Below, piece after piece: positions 43,951 through 57,300 of a stretch of DNA of 64,000 nucleotides. Every line of letters starts with the position of its first letter. Position 1 is the stretch's first letter. The position numbers and the translations under genes were made by a program. The notes below the pieces were generated by a model. It ran no database searches. It was given only the letters and a program-made list of their open reading frames with translations, and was not told where the DNA came from. Origin of the DNA: Clytia hemisphaerica (taxonomy: Eukaryota > Cnidaria > Hydrozoa > Leptothecata > Clytiidae); assembly GCA_902728285.1 (NCBI GenBank), contig CACVBU010000619.1, positions 1,861,103 through 1,925,102 on the forward strand. The letters are read 5' to 3'.

Positions 43951-46900
43951 AAGTCAAAAAAGTTCTTTTGAAAAAGTTAGGCGATTTTTGGGGGTTTTGA
44001 CTTGAGATTGTCCATCTTCAATTATCATTGCTTGAAAAATGACTAAAATTTGGGATATTTTGGCCCATTGGCAAACTTCAAAGGGGTCTAGGTCACTGAA
44101 TTTGTTATAATATAAAGTCTATGATGAATCTTTTATATAAAAACAATGTTTGAAATCATTGTCATTCGAAAGATTCGAAAATGTTGCAATCAAAATCAAA
44201 ACAAAAAGTTCCATTTGTGACTTTGGCAGTTTGGCTTTTGAAAAGAACACATTGAGCTTTTCAAAAAATAAAACCTTTAATTATTACTCTCATTCTTAAA
44301 AATAAAACCTGAGAATGAAGGAAAGTTGTAAAATTAATTAAATTGAGATTCGATTGGAAAGAGGTATGTATGTAGAGAATACATATCTTCATAGAGAAAT
44401 GGAATGCTTTGTTTGCTTCAGTTTTCGCTGTAGACTTTCCTGCCTTCAAAATTCAGTTTTCGAAGGTAGCCTTTATTTATCCAAACTTTATTCTTATCAA
44501 ATGGTGATGCAATTTTGTATATCAAAAACTCCCAAGGAGGACCAGTAAGTTTTTATTTAATTTGGAGATGAAAAATGGCAAAAAAAGACTGACCTAGAGA
44601 GAACTGTCGGCCATTTGTAAGAAAAAGGGATTTCTTTTTCGAAGTTTTTCTTCCAGTAAGACTATTTACAGTAATATTTGAAAATTAAGCTGCTAGTTTG
44701 AAAATCAAACCCAGCTCGATGGTTAATTTACTTTGTAGATCAATGTAAAATATGTTTTGGATTTGTAAATGCTTTGAGTTCTTTATAAAATTAAAAACTA
44801 ATACTCATGCCAAAATTTCCTATGTGCTTTACGTCAAAATCTAGATTTTAGAAAAGTTACACAAAACTTTTATCATGCCATCTCTTCTCGCTCGAAAATC
44901 ACCACATTCCTCAAAAGGAAACCCCATAACATTATACATATTTGGAAAGCCCTTTGATTGTACTTTTCGAATGTTTTGTCACTCTAATTATTCTATATGG
45001 CTAAAAGCGGGTTTTCCCTTGACTTGTAAACAAACATTGAAGCTTTTGACGTAAAACATGCAACATTTTCAAAACGAAAAATCTGTAGAATGTTGACCTT
45101 AAAGTATATTGTTATTATACATTTTTGAATAGCCCTAAGCCTGAACTTTCGGAAACGATTGTCACTATTAAAAGATAAAACTGCCATGATTCACTGTAAA
45201 CCTTGGAACACGATAGAATTTCAGATTTTTGTTAAAAAAGTCAGTGAAGTTCAGAGGCTGTAGTAGTACACAAATATTTGGTGTTAAGAGTCCAAATAAA
45301 AACCAAATGGTAGACAAATTATTGTATTTTTCAGAAATATATACATTTCATAATTAAAAGTGATTATAAACACCTAAAAAAGTGATATTACAGTGGGTTA
45401 AATCGTTAAATACGACCCGAGCGCCATTTCTGACGTGATTTCGAACGTTTTACCCCCGTCTTTTTTACGTTTATGATTCGAACGTCAAAATTAGGAAACC
45501 CCATTCGGCGCGATGAGCTCAAATCTGTGATGGACGGGACATCCCGTTCATCACGCATATGCCTCTCTTCCTAAAACTCGATTTTAAATTTGGCTTTCTA
45601 AATTCTTGCCAAATTTATGTAAAAATGTTACTCTATAATGGAATTGTATATGATTTGAAAATTACAAGCCATTTTCTTGAACCAAACTTTAGTTATAACT
45701 GCAAATGTGTGACGGACAGGACACAATTTTGTTATTGTCCACGCTAAAAAGCTCTTAACAGAGTGACCCAATTTAATTTAATCGCAATCAAACTCATCGA
45801 ACAAAATCTAAGATTAATCAAATGTAATTGACAATCAATCGAACCAATCAAACATAGTCAACTATCAATCAAACCAATCTAACCTTACTCGAACGCAATC
45901 AAACACAATCGAATATTACCCAGGAATTGGCTGTTCGATTGAGATTCATCTACATTCGACAATCAAATTGCAATCATTCTATCGCGTACGATTACGTTCG
46001 ATTGCGATTTTTTTTCAAAGTTGTTCAATTGACACCGTCTGGACATTTTCAAAAGCTGTGAAATTACCTGAATTTTGAGCCATTACAGTAATGAAAAAAT
46101 TTGAACCGAGCCGACCTTGAAAAGAAATTTGAAGAACAACTTCCCAAGAAAAAAAGATCTACGGGGGAGACAGAACCCACTTAGATCTGCTCACAACCTG
46201 AAAGACCGGACCCCAAACAAGGACCCATTTACATGTGGGCAATTATCTTTACTTTAGTGTATAAGCTAGGCTTAACAAATCGAAGCACAGTCTCGGGAAT
46301 TGAATGACAAAATTTGGTTGGTTGATTTTGGCTGCTGCACGTTCAGTCATTTTGTCCCATTTCAAGTTTTCAAGTTAATTAAATGTCTTGGGATCTTGAA
46401 CTTAATTCAAGTAACTCTCATCCTGTAGATGACTGATATTGTTTTTTCTGAAAGCTGGATTTCCTAGAGTGACTAACTGTCTGTAAAATACTCTCTTCTC
46501 CTAAGCAGTTCTAGATAAACCCTGAAAAAACTCTGATCTTGGAGGTCCTTTAAAATTAACATATGCTTGTTCGTTCGTTTGTCTGTTACCAGCTTTTCTC
46601 GGCATTGGCCTATTAGTTTCTTGCATACTGATGCAAAAGCACAGTACCCAAAAAGTGATGCAGTCTGATTTTCAAAAAAAAAATTTTTTGGGCAAATTTG
46701 GGTCAAAAAGTGCCTAAGTGTAAAGTGTCATGTTTTTTTTAGGAAAATTTCTTTTCCCTGTAAAAATAATTTTTCCTTAAAATATTTGGGGAAATTTCCT
46801 GTTATCCTTTTTAGGGAAAATGATCATTTCTTACGATAACCGTGGTGTTTTTTTCTAATTTTTTGCTCAATGATGTAAAATCTTTTTTTTTTAATCTGAT

Positions 46901-49427
46901 GGAGTCTGGTTTTCAAAAAAAAAAATTTTTTTGCCTAAAAATGGTTTTTTTTTGGATTTAGTGTGAAATTGCTTCATTTGTTTTTTTCCTGATTTTTTAC
47001 ACAGTGATTCAAAATAGTTATCCTTAAAATGTAAGACTTTCAAAAAAGAAATTAGGCAAATTTTGGATTTGTGGAGTTGCTTCATTAGATTTTATCTTTA
47101 AAGAGATAGAGTTATCTTTACAGGATTTTGTTTATGCCCAAAACTTAGCATGGTTTGCTTTCCAAAAAAACATTTTATATTGGGCTCCTTAAAACATCGA
47201 AAAGCCAGTGTGAAACAAGTACATGTTTTCAAGCTTACGCATCTCTATGCTATGCTGTTATCGTTCTTTTTTCCTTCAAACATTTTCATTTTCATTAAAC
47301 ATGTTTCAGGTAGGCCCATTCGGCATATCTCTTATTTTTCAAAAATCCTGTTTTTTATTTATCATCACACGTAGCCCTCGAATTTATAAAACTTCAGGAT
47401 CGACAGCTTGGCAATTTTCTATTGTCTTTTTAATATTTTTGGTCAACATTACTGATCACACTTGCGAGCGTCAACCTCCCTACAGTTTAGTAAAACTCAT
47501 GTGTTTTCATTCAAAAAGGACCATTAAGAGACCAAAGAGAAAAGCCATATGCTGGCAAAAATGATTGTTCCCCAGTCTTTGGGGTTTTTTAAACACAGAA
47601 TTTAGTTACAAACTTTATGAGCTTTCCAGATGATGTATAAAATGAAGACCCCCTGGATTGGCAAAAAATTAAGAAATAGAAGAAAAACAAAAAAATTACC
47701 CCCTGGAAAATATTTGAATTGTTTCATTTTTTCAAATCAAAAAAGTGCAATTGTTTCAAAAGTAACAACCAATCAAATGAAACTTAAGCGCTTTATCCAA
47801 TCAGAAAGAATTCTTTAACAATCTAATTCTCACATCAAATTCTGGCTTTCATCTAAGAACTGAAGGTGAAGACAAGACAAGATAAGAATATTGAATCAAA
47901 TAGAGATGGCATTAATAGGGTGACATTATAAAATGGCCTGTTGTATATACAAGGTACCAAAAAGCCATAAAAACTATGAAGCAAAATCCAAAATCTTAGC
48001 TCAATTCTCTTAATAAATCAGAATGAGCTGGAAATCTTTCCAAAAATTAGAAAATCGGGGAAACCTTTTTTCGAAAATCAGGAAATAAGTAGGGGGAAAC
48101 TTTTCTCAAAAATCGAACATGCATGAGAAATCAAATAGTGAGAGACAAAGTGGAATAAACCAGCCGAGGCTGGAAGGTCAGCCAAAAGAGCTAAGAGGGT
48201 TAGAGGGTCAAAGGGGTGAAAGGGATAATTTTGATGAGATGCGAGCAAATGTTAGATCAGCGTTCGATACAATGGCAATTAGCTGCCGGTTGAAAAGTCC
48301 AAAAAATTCGCTCGTTTGGGATGTTAGTTAGTCTACATAGTGTAATTAAACTTTTTGTTCATTTTAGTCAGTTATAATACATTTTTTCTGTTGGGTGTAG
48401 ACAATATCCATATCTGACCAAAGTGTTATACTACAAATAAATAAGAAAATTGCCAAAAAGTCAAACCCAAAATAAAGATACATGCCATAATTTTAGTGCA
48501 GAACCATTATTAGTATTCATTACATAGAAACTGTACTTTTTTGTTTACTTGATAAAACTCCAATAACACTTTGTCGTAACTCTCTGCAGCTTCTTCTAAA
48601 AATTGTAACTGACTGCCATTAAGCTACAAACTTTTCGTTATGGCTGTGCAAGTTGTGACAAGAGTGGCCATTTTGTGTAACTTGATGGTATATATAATTC
48701 TCGTTAAAAAATCTAGAAACCATTTCTCGTAACTTTCCGCAGTCCGCTTTCTGCAAGTCCGATAAAAGATATGTAAAAACTGTTGTCGCCATTCATCCCA
48801 TATCAACCATTTAGTTAAAGCCAAAAACGTGCGCTCCGAACTGCGTGAAAAATAATTTGATCAATTTCAACAAAAACTGTATATAATATATCAATATAAT
48901 TGATCAAACTCCAAAGACCATTTGTCATAATTTTGAAAGACCAATAATAGGAGATGTGATCGTCATCATTTGGTTACCGTCATCTGACCGACCCTGATTT
49001 ATGGTCAGCAGGTAGAGTCTGTAAGTCTGAAAGCTTTTCCGCTGCTTTGCTGGATTCCCACTGTCAACCTCTGCACGCTCTGTGTTTACAAGTTTTCAAA
49101 TCGAAGTAGCGAGCTGCGTGCTAATGGAGAGTAAACCAAAAACTAGTTTATCCACGGTTGACGGTTTCTCAATTTTTTAATTCGGACCAATCCACGCGGA
49201 TTCCCTTTCAACAAGATATAGCTGCTTCTTTAACCTTTTTAAAGTAGAAATGATGGGAACCAAACAATTTTTTGTGATCCGCCTTATATAATATGATTGA
49301 AGCCACAACCTTTCCGATACACAGGACATTTCGGTGCAGTTTGTCAGGTGCGCAAATATATGGATAAATCACTGGACAAAAGTCCGGTGTAGTGTCTGGT
49401 GTACTTTGTTTCCGAGAGAAAAATGTA
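43951..49427. other. Long gene-free stretch
   Basis: No exon, RNA gene or complete transposon is supported over about 5.5 kb. Local features: an ATCAA/TCGAA low-complexity block (45775-46020), an approximate direct repeat of GTCTGnTTTTCAAAAAA about 240 bases apart near 46665 and 46906, and homopolymer-rich DNA. The open frames here are short and without motifs. Confidence 0.5.
45775..46020. repeat. ATCGAA/AATCAAA low-complexity block with polarity change
   Basis: The left part repeats AATCAAA and AATCGAAC. The right part repeats the complement (TTCGATTG, ATTGCAATC), ending GATTACGTTCGATTGCGATT. The whole could fold imperfectly. No duplication flanks it. Confidence 0.6.
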
Positions 49428-50009
49428 CCGTCAACTGCTCCAACTTGGGACTATCTTACGCAACATGGGATGGTCATTCCACCACAATTTCACCGAACCT
49501 CCAAAGTCATTTGCATTGAGTTTAATGAACCGGGTATTAAAAAATACACAATTTCTCTTTCGCACCAAATAGGCTTTTAAATCGAAATACGAAAAAAATC
49601 CATAGTTGAACACGCGCGAATGTGGTCTATTTGACAGGCAGCTGAGGTCACAAAAAAATTGGACGGGGTGCGAACAATCCCAAACCACTTTTAATTGAAA
49701 ATATACAACCTAAATATCTAGAAACCATCAACGGGAATGCTTATTACCTCATAGGGCGGTTAGGCGGCGGGCATTCTCTAATTCTCCATTCGGCGTCCGG
49801 TCATTTTAAATGAAAACAAAAGTTAAAAAGGGCGTGCTATCAGTGAAAGTTATCGTGACATGTTCTGACAGAAAGTATGATTGATAAACTTGGTGGAATA
49901 ATCAAAACAAATTTGTTGTCAAAGAGATTTAACAGTAAGTGAAAATACAGGCCAGATATCAACAAGTCCCATGTTGCGTACACTCGTCCCAAGTTGGAGC
50001 AGTTGACGG
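49428..50009. mobile_element. TA-flanked MITE, CCGTCAACTGCTC family, copy B
   Basis: Both ends read inward CCGTCAACTGCTCCAACTTG then GGAC, and both are followed by ACGCAACATGGGA. TA flanks it at 49426-49427 and 50010-50011. It shares its interior with 39204-39757 in inverted orientation. Confidence 0.9.
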
Positions 50010-50011
50010 TA

Positions 50012-51307
50012 CTAGACAGTCCAGTGTAGTCGGGTGTGCACTTTTGAAAATTTAATGAAGAAATCACCAGACAAAAAATAACGCCGTAATGTCCGATGTA
50101 TCGGCGGGGTCGTCTGAAGCCAAACATGTCCAAGTCAAAAAAAAACACGATTGCATCCAGTCCTTATCAAATTTAGACAGTAGCTCTATGTACTTTTGTA
50201 CATTTTATCAAATTCCAATAACATTATAACACCATCAATCCCCCCTCTAGAGGCAAACAAGAAAAGTATGTTTTTATTGCAAAAACTAATGTAATAAAAA
50301 GCAACAATAAAAAGTATCAGAAAATTCAACATAAACAAAAACTTAAGCAAACGGATTTAAACCTTCATAAGATGTAGAAAAAGAATCCCCTTGATGAAAA
50401 TCATGTGTATGATTTGCCAAGTTAAAAAAATAAATGACAGAAATTGAAGCTTGCAACAGATTCACACTGGAAATACTTTGGAACAACACTTTATCGACTT
50501 ATCGCTTGAGCCGCCATCTTGAAACACCACATTATGATCTGTAAAAACAACACACGCTAAAAGTTAACCTGATCAGAAGAAAGTTTAGAAATCAAAGTGA
50601 GATCGGGAAATCGGAATTTTTTTTTTGCCGTCTAATGATGGAAGAAAATTTTGACTATTTGAATGCTCACCAATGCTGACCAATTATATGAGTCTCACCC
50701 TCATTTGGAAATGCATGAGTCTTACACTCACTGCTTGAGAAATGGCACCTCTGTGTGTTTTGATTTAGCTATATATTAATTTTGTCTCTCTTGAAAATCA
50801 GAATTGATAGACCTTTTGACAATTCCATCCATTTTCTTGGATTAATAGTAAAAATACAGGTACAACATCATTTTGTGAGTTTCATTTTTAAGTGTAAAAG
50901 TTCAATCTATTTGTCCTTGAATACAAGAAGAATTAAGAATTCTTAAGATTTATTTCATTTTGTAGATTTTGAAACGTTTTCTTTTTTTGTTCTTTTAAAT
51001 TAGGTTTGGAAAATATTATGTTGCCGCAAATATAAAACTACTGACTGTGATTAATAACACTAATTGAACCAAATTATTAACTGATTTTCACTGAGTGTTT
51101 CAATTGTAGCAGATTACATATCAATGAAAGTTAATTCACTACTCTCTTCCTTTCTAGAAAATAAAAAAGGAGGGCCCATTGAAAAGAGGAGATTGACTTC
51201 ATATTTTTGTGTATGATTCTCTTTCAAGATGATTTTAAATAGATTTGCACCATTCAAATTCATTATCATATCATCCATCTTTCAATTTACAGATAATTGT
51301 ATAAGGT
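50012..51307. other. Upstream region of PARN
   Basis: No exon is recognised. A pyrimidine-rich tract ending in TTTACAG at 51286-51292 looks like a splice acceptor 15 bases before the PARN ATG, so an untranslated first exon may lie in this region. Confidence 0.45.
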
Positions 51308-53110
51308 ATGGATGTTACAAAAAATAATTTCAAAGAGGCATATTGTATGTTGGAAAAGTCTCTGCCCAATGCTGACTTTGTATCAATAGATGCTGAATTT
51401 TCAGGTCTAAGTACAATCAAAGGACCTCGTTACAGCTATAACACACTTGAAGAGAATTATTTGAAGACTAAAAAAGGCTCAGAACATTTTCTTATACTGC
51501 AGTATGGAATTTGTCTTTTTACTTGGAATGAAGAAAATAACAGATACACCGCTTTCCCATTCACCTTCAATGTCTACCCCAGACCCTATAAACGCTACTT
51601 TAATGATGTAATGTTTATGGTTCAAAGCTCTTGTTTAGACTTTTTATCTCAAAATAATTTTGACTTCAATAAATTGTTTTATGAAGCTATATCATTTGTC
51701 CATCCGTCCACTGAGAAAAAAGTGAAAGATAAGTATGACAATGCAACTAAGATCATCAACAAGAAAGATAGCAGAGCCTCTGCTAATGAAGAAAAATCAG
51801 CCATCCAGGCAGTACCAAAAGAAGAAAGCAAAGTGTTTATTCCTAAAGATAAAAGAGAATTTATGGGGAAAATTATAACAATGGTTGAAGAGTTTGTTGT
51901 AGATTGTGCTAAGTCATCCCTTGATCTTCCAACTTGCAACCCTTTTGAGAGGAAGCTGATCTATGAAATTTTAGAAGAAAGATATCCCATGGGTCTGTTT
52001 TTGCAAAGTGAAATGAATGAAAAGAAAGAAATGTATGTCAGAGTTGTGAAGATTACTGAAAGAGGGAAATCCATGAAGTTCCAAGAAGATTTGCTACAAG
52101 AAAGTGAATTCTATAATCAAACCAATGCATTCAATTTGGTAATGAAACTGTTGGTTCAAGCACAAAAGCCAATTATAGGGCACAATATGTATCTAGATAT
52201 GTTTTACACTTGTGCAAACTTTCTTGCATCGCCACCTGACTGTCTCAGCGAGTATAAACTGTTACTGAATGGGCTTTTTCCTGTCATTTATGATACTAAA
52301 GTTATTTCGAGTACAAATCCTCTATCAGGTATGTTGACCAAGGGAACAGGATTGAAGAACTTAACTGAAAGCATTGGAGTTGATTTGGTCCCTTGTGAGC
52401 TTGATTTTGATGAATATGTTGGCGACAAAATCAACACAGAAGTTTCTTACCATGATGCTGGTTTTGATGCACTGTCTACTGGAAAATGTTTCATCAGTCT
52501 CATCAAATCACTCATGCTTCATTTTGATAAAGGTGATGGACGTATTCAAATGGATGGAAATCTCCTTAAACCGTTTCAAAATAGAATCTTTGTTATGGGT
52601 ATTAATGATATTAATTATGTGACTGTTCACAAAGAAGATCAGATGCCGTCAAGAAGGGGTATCTATTTAGTTACATTCCCTGCAGAATGGAAAGAGACTG
52701 ATTTGCACAATCTGTTCTCACCTATCTGCAAAATCTTTGCAAATATTGTCTGGGTTAATGATACCTCAGCTTATGTATCTCTACAAGATAAAACCAAGCA
52801 TGAACAAGTCATTGAACAGTATGTAAAAAATAAAAAACATTCAAACATTTTCCAGATCATACCTTTCCCAGAACAAAACAATGGAACTGAGGATGATACA
52901 AATGAGACAGCTGCCCCCGAAACATCATCAACTAAACGAAAACTGATATCTTACCAAGAAAGTGACCCTGAAGATGGAGAGATTTCAAGTGATGAAGAAG
53001 GAGATTCCAAAAGTCCAAAGGATTCGAATTTGACGAAAAAGTCCGAACAAGATGTCAAAGAACCTAAAGCTAAAAAACAAGCTATGTTTAATGTCTCAGA
53101 GGACTGGTAA
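51308..53110 (+). CDS. PARN: PARN, poly(A)-specific 3'-5' exoribonuclease, single exon
   Basis: PARN removes poly(A) tails and trims non-coding RNAs in nucleus and cytoplasm. The 600-residue frame aligns with the family from end to end (human about 639). DEDD nuclease residues are present: D28 and E30 in VSIDAEFSGLS, D297 in PIIGHNMYLD, and D387 in YHDAGFDA, which also keeps the H of the DEDDh motif (H382). An R3H-type domain lies at about 178-245 (EFMGKIITMVEE, CNPFERKLIYEIL). An RRM-like domain is at about 435-515 (YLVTFPAEWKETDLHNLFS, WVNDTSAYVSL). The tail is acidic and serine-rich (DPEDGEISSDEEGD) and ends FNVSEDW, like the conserved C-terminus. The full coding region has no intron, whereas NAA15 and ITPR nearby are cut into many exons. 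No disabling change is visible, so it should be functional. AATAAA at 54329-54334 could end the transcript. Confidence 0.97.
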   Translation: MDVTKNNFKEAYCMLEKSLPNADFVSIDAEFSGLSTIKGPRYSYNTLEENYLKTKKGSEHFLILQYGICLFTWNEENNRYTAFPFTFNVYPRPYKRYFNDVMFMVQSSCLDFLSQNNFDFNKLFYEAISFVHPSTEKKVKDKYDNATKIINKKDSRASANEEKSAIQAVPKEESKVFIPKDKREFMGKIITMVEEFVVDCAKSSLDLPTCNPFERKLIYEILEERYPMGLFLQSEMNEKKEMYVRVVKITERGKSMKFQEDLLQESEFYNQTNAFNLVMKLLVQAQKPIIGHNMYLDMFYTCANFLASPPDCLSEYKLLLNGLFPVIYDTKVISSTNPLSGMLTKGTGLKNLTESIGVDLVPCELDFDEYVGDKINTEVSYHDAGFDALSTGKCFISLIKSLMLHFDKGDGRIQMDGNLLKPFQNRIFVMGINDINYVTVHKEDQMPSRRGIYLVTFPAEWKETDLHNLFSPICKIFANIVWVNDTSAYVSLQDKTKHEQVIEQYVKNKKHSNIFQIIPFPEQNNGTEDDTNETAAPETSSTKRKLISYQESDPEDGEISSDEEGDSKSPKDSNLTKKSEQDVKEPKAKKQAMFNVSEDW

Positions 53111-54392
53111 AGTCTGGCAGACTTTTGATAAAGAGGGTTTTTACATGAATCTCATAACTCTATAAATATGTGAGAATTATTAGTATTTTTGTTTACTCTA
53201 TTGTCTTGTAATTAGAAAAGTTATAGCTAATCAACATTCAGTCATTTAACCTTAATGCAGCTTGTTGTTAAAAGAGTGAATTATTTCAACCAATTGATCA
53301 AACTTTTGAAAAATTCGCATATGGTTCACTTATTTTCTAGTGGGTAGAATAATTTTTTGGATAGAGGAAGTCAAGGAAGGATTTTTCAGTTTTTGTGGTT
53401 GTAAGATTTCCCTTCACTGTCTCTTTATAATAAGATTAACTTTCATGTTTTTCTTTTGTTTTGACTTATGCTGGTCTTTTTTTTGAATCTATTCTTGCAC
53501 TAGATCTTTTGTTTCCTATTAAGAGTTCATATTTTCATTTATATGTAATGTTTTAACCATAGTATATCTTTTTCCATACTTTCTTACCAATACTCTCTGT
53601 AATATTTTTATCAGTATCATTTTATTCTCCATTTTAAAGCTAGACTTGGTTCAAATTTCAACATATTGCTTTGCTGAATTTTTAGTAAAGAAAGAGATAA
53701 AGAAATAGTGTTATAATACTGTTCTTTTTATGTGTGTTTCATCCTTACTCAGGCCTGTTGTTTCTCTAGCTGAGCTGTTTGCAGCAGTGTTTATTGAGGT
53801 CAACCCACTCCAATTTAAGATAACATGATTAATACATTAATAGTTTTTCCTATAAGAAAAAATATCAGCCTTTTTAAAAAGTATAAATCGTTTTAATACA
53901 TCTGATTTCGATTAACCTTTTTTTGTATAAAATCCTTTCTATTGAATTTTGATTTTGTCTTATTTTTGTTGTTAAATAGAGTCTGGGTTGTTCCCCTGGT
54001 CATGTCCAAGACTGTTTGTTCTAGACCTTACACTAAATATTTAAAACAATGTTTATTTTCCTGTATTGTTTCTCAAAGTGCTTTTTAAAAAGCTTTTATC
54101 CTCTAAATTGGTTCGTATGAGATTTCTCAAGTTGTGTTTATATACATATTTTGAAGAATTTTTTTTTTTGAACTTATGTTTTGTCTTACTGAACCTTTTA
54201 AAGAGAATCCCTTAATAACAGCTCCTCAAGTTTTGGTGTTTAATTTTTTTGAATAACTTTTTATCAACTATCTACTTTTTATTAATCTACAGGAGGAGAG
54301 AAAAAAGATAAAGTATAAAAACACATTCAATAAATGAAAAAAAAAATATCTATGAGAACTTTAACACTTGAGATTTTTTGGAGTAAGCAAAG
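53111..54392. other. PARN 3' flank and ITPR leader
   Basis: About 1.3 kb of AT-rich sequence without an exon. AATAAA at 54329-54334 precedes a short A run and may be the PARN poly(A) signal. It lies only about 60 bases before the ITPR start codon, which would make the two genes almost abut. Confidence 0.5.
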
Positions 54393-57300
54393 ATGACCTC
54401 TTCAACAGCTACATGTCAATTCCTCCAAATTGGAGATTGTATCTCCCTTTACGCAGAAGGTGGAGTTTCTGGGTTTTTAAGTACTCTTGGGTAAGTTTTA
54501 TCATTGTTGTTATCTGCTAGCTATGGCTATTCTTCTGAAATCAATATATATCATAATAGTCTGTAAAATCCTTTCAACACCCCCCATGTGATAAACATTT
54601 TTGTGTATGATTGATGCTTTGCTGTTGCATAATATCAATGGGGTGAAAAAGTGCCATTTTTCAGCTACCTCAATTCAAAAACAATTTATGAATCATGCTA
54701 TGGAAATCAGTTTCTTGTTTATCTTTTTTACAGATTGGTCGATGATCGTGTTGTGGTGGAGCCAGATGCTGGTAATCTGAAGAATCCACCCAACAAATTC
54801 AGAGGTACATTGTACATATTTGTTATTATAACCACACAGGCAAGTAAGATAGGAGTCGAACATAGGGTCTACTTTCACCTAGCTTGGTTATCCATGAATT
54901 GAGCCGAACCTTTTAAAAGGGCGTTAGTCCTTTTTTTGTACAGATGCCATCATACCTAATTGTATAGCTCCTTACCGTTAAAAATAAACAAAACAAATAC
55001 AAGAACAAGACAGGGAGAGGAAATTTAACTCAGCAAGAACAGACCAAAACTCTGGATTATGCATTTGAAACATTACCTTTTGTTTTGTTTTTTCAGATTG
55101 TCTCTTCAAAGTCTGTCCTATGAACCGATACTCTGCACAAAATCAGTTTTGGAAGTCAGCAAAGCCAACCTTGTCCAGCACAAGCGATACTGTGTTATTG
55201 AAAAAGCTACATGTAAGAGTTTTTTTATCACCAAAGTTTGATGTATCTTTGATGAATCTTTTGAATATGGATTGACTTTACTTGGCGTTTTCCATACTCT
55301 GACAATTTTTGAATGCTTTAGTAAAGAAGGGTATTAAATTGGTTCTGTTTGGTTTTATTTGTAAGCTAATTGCCTGATCAAAATTTGTCGAGTATCAATC
55401 GTCATTTTTCTTTATTTCTAAAGCATGCAGCTGAACTGGAAAAGAAGCAAAATGAAGAGGAGAACAGGAAATCGATTGGAGAAATTGTAAAGTATGGCGG
55501 AACTATACAGGTATTGCCAAATTTTGAGCTTAGTTTCAGTCAAAAATAATTTATTTCTACCCGATCTTATAGCAACCTCCGTATCCCCAGGCCCTGTTTC
55601 TAATAACCTGGTTTTCATACTAAATCCTGGTCAAATCCTGGTCAAATTCTGGTTTAAGAGTTGAAGTTGAACCACAAGCAAGGATAGAAAATGTTTTTGT
55701 AACAGCCAAACTAACATTCATAAAATCTTGGTGGAGCTAAATCAAAATGTTTGTAAAAATTACAATATTTATTTTTTTCCATTTTTCTTGATAGCTTCTT
55801 CATCCAAAAAGTAATAAATATCTGACCGTAAACAAAAGACTTCCTGCTCTCTTGGAAAAGAATGCTATGCGAGTCTCTCTGGACAACGAGGGAAATGAGG
55901 TGAGTAATAAAGTACAGTGTATGATTATCCTACTGTTTAACTGTGGAAAGATCTTTGAATCTCTATTCATCATAAAGACCTATATTGACCTAGATGAGAA
56001 ACCTGACTTTTATATTAGAAATTCAACTTTCTGATTGGATCGATGGAAAGCAGACAGTTCCAATCTCTCCTTAAAAAATACTAAGAAAATCGCATTGGCC
56101 TGGAAACAAGGTACTGCATTGACTTTATTAGACGGTCAACTTGTCGACTTACGCCACCAATTAATAGGGCAGGCGGAAAATCAAAAGTCTAAAGTAAACC
56201 TAAAGCTTTCAGATAATGAATCAGGTGGTTTTTCATGTGTCAACATGATCTTGGATAGCCTTAAACAAGTCATTTTTATTTATATTCATAATCCAATCAA
56301 GACTAGCTATTATCATTATAATCTTTCATATCCAGGGATCTTGGTTCTTCATCTCACCATATTACAAATTACGTTCAAGTGGTGATAATGTAAGTTGGAA
56401 CAATATTTCTTCCAAAATACTTCATCAGTTATTGCTTATTAAACAAATGCTGTGCTATTTTAGTGGCTACTTTAGGCCCTTTTGTAATTAAGTTCTGGTC
56501 ATTGCAGTATCTATGGAAATATGAAACCATATTAACCATATCATTTCTCCTTATTTACAGGTTGTCATTGGGGACAAAGTGATATTGAATCCAGTCAGTG
56601 CTGCACAACCTTTACATGCCAGTAAATTTGAGCTACCTGATAAGCCTGGATCTAGAGAGGTTTGTTTGGTTCTTTTATTACATTTGGAAAGTATTGCGAA
56701 AGGTAATTCCGTTGTGTCTTTTCCTAGTACTCCTGTTCTCGATCAAAGCTTTTCACGAGTCAAAAAAACATTCCGCTTCTTGGAAAGTCATTAATGAGAT
56801 ATCTGGACATAAGGACTACCCTTCCATTCAACTAAAGGGAGGTTCTGCAGAGAAAAGGAGGACAAACTGGCTAAAATATTTTAAAGACTTGCTCGGAAAT
56901 GTACCAACAGGTAATGTAAACGCACTACCACTTCATCAAGTCTTTGAAAATCTAAACATTCCAACTAATACTTTTACCTTAGATGAGTTGAAGAAAACTG
57001 TAAAACTTTTTTCTAGTAATAAATCTTCTGGCTTAGACAACATTCCAACTATTTTATGGAAAGATCCTACTTTTTTGACACTTCTCCTCGAATTCTGTAA
57101 CCACATCTTCGAATACCATTCTCCTCCATCAGCTTGGCTCACAGGGGGTATCATCCCTGTGCCAAAGAAAGGTGATCTCACCCTTGCTTCAAACTATAGG
57201 GGTATCACATTAATGCCAATCGCTTCAAAAATCTATAACAAACTGATCCTAAATCGTATTGTCCCATATCTTGATCCTTTGTTGCGAAAAAATCAAAATG

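Noticed and set aside
48119..48331. 70-codon hydrophilic open frame
   Set aside because: No motif, no splice or poly(A) context, and composition is that of a purine-rich repeat.
54329..54345. AATAAA plus A-run as a retrocopy tail of PARN
   Set aside because: The A-run is short and follows the hexamer by only a few bases, and I could not find a flanking duplication. It is more simply a poly(A) signal or chance.
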